34,867 nt of DNA from NCBI GenBank assembly GCA_949288095.1, contig CASEIX010000019.1:1-34867 (forward strand), given 5' to 3'. The position numbers were made by a program, and so were the translations under genes. Each line of letters starts with the position of its first letter. Positions within the stretch are counted from its first letter, which is position 1. The notes beneath the pieces are model-generated. The model saw only the letters and a list, made by a program, of their open reading frames with translations, searched no databases and was not told the DNA's origin. Source of the stretch: an uncultured Eubacteriales bacterium. Lineage in GTDB: Bacteria > Bacillota > Clostridia > TANB77 > CAG-508. Positions 6,089 through 12,953 of the stretch are shown piece after piece.

Positions 6089-8866
6089 ATGAAAAAAAGT
6101 ATTATAAAAGTAATTAGTTTATTTCTTATTCTAGTTGCTACATTTTCTTTTGAATTGGTATTTGCAAGTACAGATTTAGAGAGCAAACTTGCAGTAGATG
6201 AGTATTCAGAAGAATATGAACAATGGCTACAACTTAGTGATGAGGAAAAAGAGAATACAATAGAACCTAGAAAATATGATATTATAACACAAAAAGACAA
6301 TGCAACATATTTAAAAGAATTAAATAATGTTTTTAGAGTTCAACAACTATTAAGAGCAACCGTATCAGCAAAATATAGTTTAAAAGATGTTATTCCAGAA
6401 AATGTAACAATTAGAAATCAAATGTCAACAAATTCTTGCTGGGCTTTTGCAACGATAGGAATGTTGGAATCACATTTGGCATTAAGAGATAAAAATGATT
6501 CAAATCCAACTGTTACATATGATTTTTCAGAAAAACATATGAATTATGCAACAGCAAAATCAGCATTTTTGAATGATGAAACAAACGAATATGGATTTAC
6601 AAAAAAATTAAGTGATGGTGGGAATTTTTACCTTGCAACACAGTATATGGCAAATGGCTTAGGTGTTATCAATGAAAGTGATTTACCATTTGAAAATAGT
6701 GAAGAAAATATAGATATTTCAGAAATACAAAATAAAGAAGTACAAGCAACTTTATATGATACGGTAGAATTTCCATCAACATATACATCAGAAAGAGCAG
6801 AAATTATGCCTCAAATCAAAGAACATATTGTTAATTATGGAGGAATCTATGCTGGAATTCATGGGGCAAATGTGTTAGGAGATGCATATAACAATGAAAC
6901 GGGAGCTATTTATTGTACCAATACCATATTTGAACCTATGGATCATACTGTAGTGATTATCGGTTGGGATGATAATTATAGTGTCGAAAACTTTAATGAA
7001 GATCAAAGACCTACAGAAAATGGAGCATGGATTATCAAAAATTCATGGGGAGATACCATTTCAGAAAAATTAAGTACGATAAAACAAGCTATGTTTGAGC
7101 AACAACAATCATATTGTGAATCTATGGGATGGGACACAGCAGATAAAATACCAGATGATGTTATTTTAGATACTTATAAAGCTTCATATGGTGAAGACAA
7201 AGTTAGTATACAAGGAGAAGATTTTGTAGTTGAAATGGGAGATAAAGGATATATGTATATTTCCTATGAAGACTGCAATGTATATAAAAACTTAATAGGA
7301 ATTGAAAAAGCAACAAATACAAAAGATTATGAAAATGTATATCAAAATGACACCTTGGGCCCAATTAATAATATTGTATTTTCAGGACAAGATGCTTTGA
7401 GTTTAGCAAATGTATTTAAAAGAGATACAACAAAGACAGAATATTTAGATAAAATTAGCATTTATACGTTCCAAGGATATACTTGTAAAGTACTTGTTAA
7501 TCCAAATGGAAGTAGTAAAGCAAAAGAAGATTTGCAAGAAGTACAATTAACTTCAGGAGAAACAGATACATTTGAGCCAGGATATCATACAATAGAATTT
7601 GCGGAACCAATAGAGTTAACTGGAGATTCATTTGTAGTTGTTGTACAAATTGTAACAGATGATTATAGAAAAGAATTTGCATTAGAAAGTCCAGTAGCAG
7701 ATTCAATGTGGCAAGATGCTGTGTACAATGAAGGAGAAAGTTTCTGTGCTTCAGAAGAAGATTTTAATGACAATATTTGGGTAGATTTGGCAACAATGGA
7801 AGATGAAAAATTAAGAGGAAATGTATGTATTAAAGCATATACAACTTCAGAAACACCAGAAGAGCCAGAACCACAAAAAACGTTAACACAAATTTATATA
7901 CAAAACCAACCAACGAAAACAGAATATACAGAAGGAGAAGACTTTGATAGAACAGGTATGACAGTTATGGCACAATATAGTGATGGCTCTTCACAAGAAG
8001 TTACAAATTATACAATTATTGGAGGAGACAATTTAACAATAGATACAACAGAGGTAACAATTCAATATACAGAAGATGGAGTAACAAAAACAGTTATACA
8101 AATGATAACTGTTAAAGAAGCAGAAGAAACACCAGACCCAGCTCCAGAAGAACCAGATAATCCAGGTGGAGAAACACCTGAGGAGCCAGACAATCCTGAA
8201 GATCCAGGAACAGAAACACCAGAAAATCCTCAAGAAAAACCAGTTCCATCAGACTTTACAAATGCACAATCTGTTATTACAGAATCAAAACTATATTTCA
8301 GTTCAGAAGACTTATCACAAGCAACAAGTGAAAATACAATTAAAATATCTGGAATTAAAATAGGAGATGAAAGTAATACATATACATATTATTACTATGT
8401 TACAGGAACAAAAGAAGATGACTATATATCATATTGGACAAAAGCAGAAGCAGTAAAAGAAAGTGACGGAACTTATTCAATTACTTTACATATAAAATCA
8501 GAAGAATTACAAAATTATAATGAAATAGCAGAATCAGATAATTTATATGTATACATTAGAGAAGTGGCAGAAGTAAATCAACAAAGCACAGAACAAATTG
8601 TTAAATTAGAAGTAGATAATCAAGTAGAGTCAGAATGTTATATAGATGGTGTTATGGTAGGAGGTATTGATGATGTACTAAATTACAATAGTAGTAATAA
8701 TAACAACAATACAAATAACGGAAGTGCAAATCAAAATGAAGATAATACAGTAGCATCAGGTATCTTACCATATGCTGGTGGAATTACTCTTAAGATTATA
8801 GTAGTTGTTTTAATTATTGCATTTGGAGGATTTGCTTATTATAGATATAAAAATATTGATAGATAA
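6089..8866 (+). CDS. Secreted multidomain papain-family (C1A) cysteine protease
   Basis: A 925-aa exported protein. A signal peptide (about 1-27) and propeptide precede a C1A protease domain: oxyanion Gln111, catalytic Cys117 in SCWAFA, His286 in DHTVVIIGW and Asn318 in WIIKNSWGD. After the Asn an extra segment (about 322-400) interrupts the usual end of the fold. It is followed by a beta-rich region (about 415-585) resembling the lectin-like domain often paired with bacterial C1A proteases, an Ig-like Big_3 type domain (about 598-675), a Pro/Glu-rich linker (about 678-718), another beta domain, and an Asn/Ser-rich spacer. The C-terminus is LPYAGG, a hydrophobic helix, and a short basic tail, like a sortase sorting signal with Ala in place of Thr. 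It is probably a surface-displayed peptidase acting on host or environmental protein. Single-gene transcript with its own terminator. Confidence 0.85.
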   Translation: MKKSIIKVISLFLILVATFSFELVFASTDLESKLAVDEYSEEYEQWLQLSDEEKENTIEPRKYDIITQKDNATYLKELNNVFRVQQLLRATVSAKYSLKDVIPENVTIRNQMSTNSCWAFATIGMLESHLALRDKNDSNPTVTYDFSEKHMNYATAKSAFLNDETNEYGFTKKLSDGGNFYLATQYMANGLGVINESDLPFENSEENIDISEIQNKEVQATLYDTVEFPSTYTSERAEIMPQIKEHIVNYGGIYAGIHGANVLGDAYNNETGAIYCTNTIFEPMDHTVVIIGWDDNYSVENFNEDQRPTENGAWIIKNSWGDTISEKLSTIKQAMFEQQQSYCESMGWDTADKIPDDVILDTYKASYGEDKVSIQGEDFVVEMGDKGYMYISYEDCNVYKNLIGIEKATNTKDYENVYQNDTLGPINNIVFSGQDALSLANVFKRDTTKTEYLDKISIYTFQGYTCKVLVNPNGSSKAKEDLQEVQLTSGETDTFEPGYHTIEFAEPIELTGDSFVVVVQIVTDDYRKEFALESPVADSMWQDAVYNEGESFCASEEDFNDNIWVDLATMEDEKLRGNVCIKAYTTSETPEEPEPQKTLTQIYIQNQPTKTEYTEGEDFDRTGMTVMAQYSDGSSQEVTNYTIIGGDNLTIDTTEVTIQYTEDGVTKTVIQMITVKEAEETPDPAPEEPDNPGGETPEEPDNPEDPGTETPENPQEKPVPSDFTNAQSVITESKLYFSSEDLSQATSENTIKISGIKIGDESNTYTYYYYVTGTKEDDYISYWTKAEAVKESDGTYSITLHIKSEELQNYNEIAESDNLYVYIREVAEVNQQSTEQIVKLEVDNQVESECYIDGVMVGGIDDVLNYNSSNNNNNTNNGSANQNEDNTVASGILPYAGGITLKIIVVVLIIAFGGFAYYRYKNIDR

Positions 8867-8893
8867 AAGGAAACATTAAATAGAATATCAAAG

Positions 8894-8942
8894 TGAACCC
8901 AAATTATTAGACAAAAAGTTTAATAAGTTGGGTTCATTTTTG
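8894..8942 (+). terminator. Terminator of the protease gene
   Basis: TGAACCCAA (8894-8902) pairs with TTGGGTTCA (8928-8936); TTATTA/TAATAA can extend the stem inside. Five T follow on the plus strand. It separates convergent transcripts (protease and spoVAE); on the minus strand the T tract is poor. Confidence 0.7.
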
Positions 8943-8955
8943 TATATAAAAATCA

Positions 8956-9352
8956 TTATTGTTTTTTCATTTTTGGTTTTGAAATCAAAGCAGCTAAATA
9001 ACCAAAGAAAATGGCAGCAGCAATTCCGTCCAGCAGCAGCTTTTACACCGCCTGTAAAAGCACCAATAAAGCCTATGTTTTTCACTTCTTCAATAGCACC
9101 TTTTGCTAAGTTATAGCCAAATCCTGTTAAAGGAACAGTTGCACCGCTACCGGCAAAGTCTACTAAATATTGATAAATTCCTAATCCGCCTAAAATAGCA
9201 CCTAAAGTTACAAAAATAACTAAAATTCTTGCAGGTGTTAATTTGGTTTTATCAATTAAAATCTGACCAACAACACAAATTAAACCACCAACAACAAAAC
9301 ATTTTAGAAGGGTAGACCATTCAAAAACAGTACCCCAATCAACTTCACTCAT
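8956..9352 (-). CDS. spoVAE: SpoVAE, interrupted by a +1 frameshift at a CGG codon
   Basis: SpoVAE is an integral membrane subunit of the SpoVA channel that moves dipicolinic acid into the forespore and out during germination. The first 108 codons (from the ATG at 9352, behind AAAGGAATGAAG) match the family through GAFTGGVKAAAG. The next codon is CGG (9028-9026); reading on in frame gives a nonsense tail of cysteines and charged residues ending far downstream at 8888. Skipping only the C at 9028 restores Gly-Ile-Ala-Ala-Ala-Ile-Phe-Phe-Gly-Tyr and ends at TAA 8958-8956 with LISKPKMKKQ, the expected C-terminus, for 131 aa in total. It is last in the dodecin-spoVAC-spoVAD-spoVAE operon. It may be a pseudogene, a frameshifted gene, or a sequence error. 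Confidence 0.88.
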
Positions 9353-9441
9353 AAAAACTTCATTCCTTTCACAAGTCAAAATAAAATAATATAAAGTCAT
9401 GCTATATTAATCATATTTTTACAATAAAATGATTATCTAAT

Positions 9442-10447
9442 CTATAAATTTTCGATACTAATTGCATGGGCGATACCAGGAATAGATTCTCCTTGTTGTG
9501 AACTGGTAGAATTCATTAAAGCACCAGTAGCAATTAACAATATCCTTTTCATTTTTCTTTCTTTTAACTGTTTGAAAAAATATCCAGAAAATACAGTTCC
9601 ACAGCATGCACAGCCACTACCACCACTATGGGTATCTTGCGTTTCTTTATCAAAGATTAAAACACCACAATCATTATAATTATTTTTTATGTTATACCCA
9701 TTTGTTTTTAATAGGTCAATGGCAATCTCTTTGCCAACATATCCTAGGTCTCCGCTAATAATAGCATCATAATAGTTTGGACTTCTTCCAGTATCTTGAA
9801 AATGAGTTGTTAATGTATCTGCAAAACTTGGTGCCATGGCAGCACCCATATTGTTTCCGTCTTTTATTCCCATATCGATGATTTTTCCAGGTGTAACATG
9901 TGTGATATATGGTCCATTTCCAGTTTTAGAAACAATAGCGCTACCTGAACCAGTAACAGTCCATTGACTCGTTTGTGGTCTTTGATTTCCTAATTCTAAA
10001 GGAAAACGAAATTGTTTTTCAGCGCTACAAAAATGACTAGAAGTGGCGCATAAAACATAGTTTGCAAAACTTTCTGCACAAATGGCACCTAATATTAAAG
10101 ATTCCACAAAAGTAGAACAAGCACCAAATACACCAAAAAAAGGAATTTTTAAATCTCGTAAGCCAAAACTTGAGGAAATACATTGATTAAGTAAATCTCC
10201 TGCAAACATGCAATCAATATCACTTGCTGAAATACCGTGCTTTTCGAATAACCATATTGACAGTTTCTTTTATGATTTTACTTTCTGCTTTTTCCCATGT
10301 TTTCTCTCCCCAAAATTCATCGTCTAATGTTTGATCAAAATATTTAGCTAAAGGTCCATCAGCTTCTTTTGGACCAACAATAGAAGCACATTCTAAAATA
10401 GAAGGAGGAGTAGTAAATTTAATCGTTTGATTTCCTAATCTTTCCAA
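9442..10447 (-). CDS. spoVAD: SpoVAD, interrupted by a +1 frameshift at a CGG codon
   Basis: SpoVAD is the thiolase-fold, dipicolinic-acid-binding subunit of the SpoVA system, on the inner-membrane surface of the spore. Translation from a TTG at 10447 (behind AAAGGAG) gives a good N-terminus for 70 codons up to VIRKA, then CGG (10237-10235) and a stop TGA six codons later-on at 10222-10220. Skipping the C at 10237 continues as Gly-Ile-Ser-Ala-Ser-Asp-Ile-Asp and joins the long remaining frame (AGDLLNQC, FGVFGACST, SSHFCSAEKQFRFPLE, SGDLGYVGKE, GCACCGTVFSGYF) down to the stop at 9442. The corrected product is 334 aa, the normal length. Everything else in the protein looks conserved, so if this is a pseudogene it is very young. 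Confidence 0.9.
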
Positions 10448-10466
10448 AATATTTAACTCCTTTCAA

Positions 10467-10537
10467 AAGTGGAACGATAGGGACGTGCCAAATCGTTCCA
10501 TTATGAAACGATTTGGCACGTCCCTATCGTTCCACTT
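10467..10537. repeat. 71-bp near-perfect palindrome (REP/BIME-like) between spoVAC and spoVAD
   Basis: Two perfectly complementary 31-bp arms (10467-10497 and 10507-10537) around a 9-nt centre. Its GC content is near 48 percent, far above its surroundings. Each arm is itself a hairpin: GGAACGAT (10471-10478) with ATCGTTCC (10492-10499) around AGGGACGTGCCAA. This nested structure is typical of paired inverted REP sequences mobilised by REP-associated Y1 transposases; none is encoded here. It overlaps the last two bases of the spoVAC stop codon. There is no T tract, so it is not a classical terminator, but as RNA it would form a very stable hairpin inside the operon. Confidence 0.9.
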
Positions 10538-11006
10538 AAACTAAAGTAATGTTTTGTGTATTAAAAATTAAGTAAATAATGCCAACTAGTATAGAAGTAG
10601 ATATACCAAATACTAAAACCGGACCGGCAACGGTAAACATTTTTCCACCAACACCCATAACATAACCTTCTGATTTATACTCCATAGCTGGAGAAACAAT
10701 AGAATTGGCAAATCCGGTAATAGGGATTAAAGAACCTGCACCTGCAAATTTCCCTATTTTATTAAAAATATTTAAACCAGTAAGAAAGGCAGATAAGCCG
10801 ATTAATAAAATGGAAACAATTGTCCCAGAAATTTGTGTATCAAATCCTCTATCTTTGCAAATATTAAGAATAATCTGTCCGATTGTACAAATAAGACCTC
10901 CTACCCAAAAGGCATTAAAACAATTTTTTAAAATGGGTGAGTTAGGAGATTTTTTATCTACATACTCTTGATATGTTTTTTTAGTTTCTGTTGGATTTTC
11001 CATCAT
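10536..11006 (-). CDS. spoVAC: SpoVAC, dipicolinic acid channel subunit
   Basis: A 156-aa polytopic membrane protein matching SpoVAC (FNAFWVGGLICTIGQ, FAGAGSLIPITGFANSIVSPAMEYKSEGYVMGVGGKMF regions), with about four to five hydrophobic segments. It is a mechanosensitive-like channel subunit for DPA uptake into the spore core. It begins at 11006 or the adjacent ATG at 11003, both behind GAAAGGAA. It is intact, in contrast to its two downstream partners. Its stop codon is in the edge of the palindrome, so the natural 3' end may have been altered by insertion. Confidence 0.92.
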   Translation of the reverse strand: MMENPTETKKTYQEYVDKKSPNSPILKNCFNAFWVGGLICTIGQIILNICKDRGFDTQISGTIVSILLIGLSAFLTGLNIFNKIGKFAGAGSLIPITGFANSIVSPAMEYKSEGYVMGVGGKMFTVAGPVLVFGISTSILVGIIYLIFNTQNITLV

Positions 11007-11027
11007 ACATAATTCCTTTCAAAAAAA

Positions 11028-11255
11028 TTAAGCATCTTTATTATCTTTTCTGTTTAAATCAATAGAAAATGAGATATCTAAGTCAACGAAATATTCAGAA
11101 ATTTTATCTCCACTAATACGTGCTCTTTGTTCTAAAATTCTAACATCAGAAAGGTAGTCAATAGTTTTAGAAGCTTCTGCAACTGCTTTTACAATCGCAT
11201 CTTTCCATGATACAGTTGAATTACCAGTAATCATTAAATGTTTTTTAATTTCCAT
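11028..11255 (-). CDS. Dodecin family flavin/CoA-binding protein
   Basis: A 75-aa protein with the dodecin pattern: an N-terminal strand, then SWKDAIVKAVAEASKT (the Trp and helix of the flavin-stacking site), VRILEQRARI, and GDKISEYFVDLDISF. Dodecins form hollow dodecamers that store or buffer flavins and in some bacteria CoA. The ATG at 11255 has a GGAGG ribosome binding site 7 nt upstream; longer in-frame starts do not. It is first in the spoVA operon, 22 bp before spoVAC. This linkage suggests expression in the forespore and a role in loading or protecting flavin in spores, which is inference. Confidence 0.8.
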   Translation of the reverse strand: MEIKKHLMITGNSTVSWKDAIVKAVAEASKTIDYLSDVRILEQRARISGDKISEYFVDLDISFSIDLNRKDNKDA

Positions 11256-11432
11256 AAAAATACCTCCAAATCTTTTAAAAATATGTTTTCCAAAAAAATA
11301 AAAAATATACAAAATTGGTAGAAAAAATATAAATTACAGTATATAATTTAAAAGTACAAGAAAAGATAAAGGAAAAAACAGAGATTTAAATGGAAGTTTA
11401 AAAAAAGTAAAAAAGGAGAAAATATAAAAAAT

Positions 11433-12761
11433 ATGGATATTGTGAGAGAAATTGCATTAAAAGCTTTATATAAAATCGATAAAGAAGAAGCATATGTTAA
11501 TATTGCTTTAGATGAAATAATTAAAGAAAATAAAAGAAAGTTAGAAGATAGAGATATTGGTTTTGTCTCAGAAATTGTATATGGTGTTACTACATGGAAA
11601 TTGACAATAGATGAAATTATAAAAAAATATTCAAAACTGAGAATTAAAAAAATTTCTCCATGGATTTTAAATATTTTAAGAATGGGAATTTATCAAATTG
11701 TGTTTTTAGATAAAGTACCTAAATCTGCGGCCGTTAATGAAAGTGTTAATTTAGCAAAACGCTATGGACATAAAGCAAGTAGTAACTTTGTTAATGCAAT
11801 TTTAAGAAAAATAGATAAAAAAGATTATCAAACATTTTTTGAAATCGAAAATCCAATTGAAAGAATTTCTAAAACAACATCTATGCCAATCTGGATTGTT
11901 AAAGAACTATTAAAGGAAAACGATATAGAAAAAGTAGAAGAAATTTGTAAGGCATCTAATCTAAAGCCAAAAGTAGAAATTAGAATCAATCGATTAAAAA
12001 CCAATATACAACAACTAGAGAATTTACTAAAAGAAAGAAATATAGTATTCCAAGAAGGAAAATTTGAAGATTTTTTAATTTTAGAAAAAACAAAAAATAT
12101 AGAAAAATTGGATTTATTTGAACAAGGATATTTTACGATTCAAGATGAAGGTGCAGGATTAATTGCAAAAATTCTCAATCCAAAACCAAATGAGATTATA
12201 CTAGATGCTTGCAGTAGTCCGGGAGGAAAGACAAGCTATATGGCAGAATTGATGAATAATAAAGGAGAGATTATTGCATGGGATTTACATCCACATAGAG
12301 TAAAATTAGTAGAAGAAACAGCAAAACGATTAGGAATTCATATCATAAAAACAGAATGCCAAGATGCAACCATTTATAGAGAAGAATATAAAGAAAAATT
12401 TGACAAAATTTTACTAGATGTACCATGTTTAGGAATTGGTGTCTTAAAAAGAAAGCCAGATATCAAATGGAAGAGAAAGCCAGAAGATATAGAAGAAATT
12501 GCAAAAATTCAAGAAAATATTTTAAAAACCTGTTCAAAATATTTAAAACCAAAAGGACAACTTGTTTATGCAACATGTAGTATTTTTAGTGAGGAAAATG
12601 ATAAAATAATTGATAAGTTTTTAGAAAAAAATACAGATTTTACATATTCAAAAATTGATATACCAAATTTAGAAAAAAATGTAGAAAAAATGAATAAAAT
12701 ACAATTATATCAAAATGAAGAAACAGATGGATTTTTTATGTGTAAATTACAAAAAAAGTAA
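11433..12761 (+). CDS. rsmB: RsmB, 16S rRNA m5C967 methyltransferase
   Basis: A 442-aa cytoplasmic enzyme: N-terminal NusB-like RNA-binding domain (about 1-135), linker, then a Rossmann-type methyltransferase domain. SAM motif I DACSSPGGKTS starts at D258; motif IV DVPC has Cys332 and motif VI ATCS has Cys382, the pair used by RNA m5C methyltransferases for release and nucleophilic attack. The SD (GGAG at 11415-11418) is 14 nt from the ATG, unusually far; no better start is seen. A perfect TATAAT lies at 11342-11347, divergent from the spoVA operon, but without a convincing -35 box. Often found with fmt/prmC-like genes; here it is alone. Confidence 0.94.
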   Translation: MDIVREIALKALYKIDKEEAYVNIALDEIIKENKRKLEDRDIGFVSEIVYGVTTWKLTIDEIIKKYSKLRIKKISPWILNILRMGIYQIVFLDKVPKSAAVNESVNLAKRYGHKASSNFVNAILRKIDKKDYQTFFEIENPIERISKTTSMPIWIVKELLKENDIEKVEEICKASNLKPKVEIRINRLKTNIQQLENLLKERNIVFQEGKFEDFLILEKTKNIEKLDLFEQGYFTIQDEGAGLIAKILNPKPNEIILDACSSPGGKTSYMAELMNNKGEIIAWDLHPHRVKLVEETAKRLGIHIIKTECQDATIYREEYKEKFDKILLDVPCLGIGVLKRKPDIKWKRKPEDIEEIAKIQENILKTCSKYLKPKGQLVYATCSIFSEENDKIIDKFLEKNTDFTYSKIDIPNLEKNVEKMNKIQLYQNEETDGFFMCKLQKK

Positions 12762-12764
12762 ATA

Positions 12765-12803
12765 TTACAATTTTATTACACTTGGATTACAATTACATTA
12801 AAC
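12765..12803 (+). promoter_or_regulatory. Four tandem TTACAA boxes, 11-bp period (array B)
   Basis: TTACAA at 12765, TTACAC at 12776, TTACAA at 12787 and TTAAAC at 12798, again exactly 11 bp apart, immediately after rsmB and upstream of the pilus promoter. It copies the architecture of array A at 5955-5993, including the last box changing from TTAC to TTAA, although the 5-bp spacers differ completely. Conservation of boxes but not spacers argues for a protein-binding site rather than a duplicated sequence. Confidence 0.65.
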
Positions 12804-12806
12804 ATA

Positions 12807-12834
12807 TTGATTTTTGAGAGAGTAATGATAAAAT
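12807..12834 (+). promoter_or_regulatory. Promoter of the type IV pilus operon
   Basis: TTGATT (12807-12812), 16-bp spacer, TAAAAT (12829-12834) with TGA before it (extended -10). Array B abuts the -35 box, a class-II-like position for an OmpR-family activator. Confidence 0.5.
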
Positions 12835-12840
12835 AAATTA

Positions 12841-12889
12841 GAATAAATTAGCATGCTTAACAAAAAAATAAAAACTTACTAATTTATTC
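12841..12889 (+). promoter_or_regulatory. 5' leader stem-loop of the pilus mRNA
   Basis: GAATAAATTAG (12841-12851) pairs perfectly with CTAATTTATTC (12879-12889) around a 27-nt loop containing the palindrome AGCATGCT. The stem starts at the predicted transcript 5' end, so it may protect the mRNA. It does not match c-di-GMP riboswitch consensus that I know. Confidence 0.4.
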
Positions 12890-12953
12890 AAGTATCAAAT
12901 TTTATGAAGTGCAAAAAATAGCAATAAAGAAAAAATATAAAAAGGAGCAAAAG

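Noticed and set aside
8166..8363. Alternative plus-strand frame within the protease gene
   Set aside because: It is a shadow frame of the Pro/Glu-rich linker; the main frame has clear domain structure across it.
10244..10246. Possible general reassignment of CGN arginine codons
   Set aside because: CGA (for example in spoVAD at 10246-10244) and CGT are used normally as arginine at conserved positions; only CGG is affected.
10448..10535. Palindrome at 10467-10537 as a transcription terminator
   Set aside because: It has no T tract on either strand and lies inside an operon whose genes are expected to be co-transcribed.
11281..11310. Sigma-F/sigma-G-like promoter for the spoVA operon (minus strand GTATA ... 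CATATTT)
   Set aside because: The boxes are 20 bp apart rather than about 18 and the -10 has a mismatch; in a T-rich stretch this is not convincing, although biologically expected.
12804..12953. c-di-GMP riboswitch before the pilus operon
   Set aside because: Expected from other Clostridia, but neither the class I nor class II consensus as I know it is visible in the leader.
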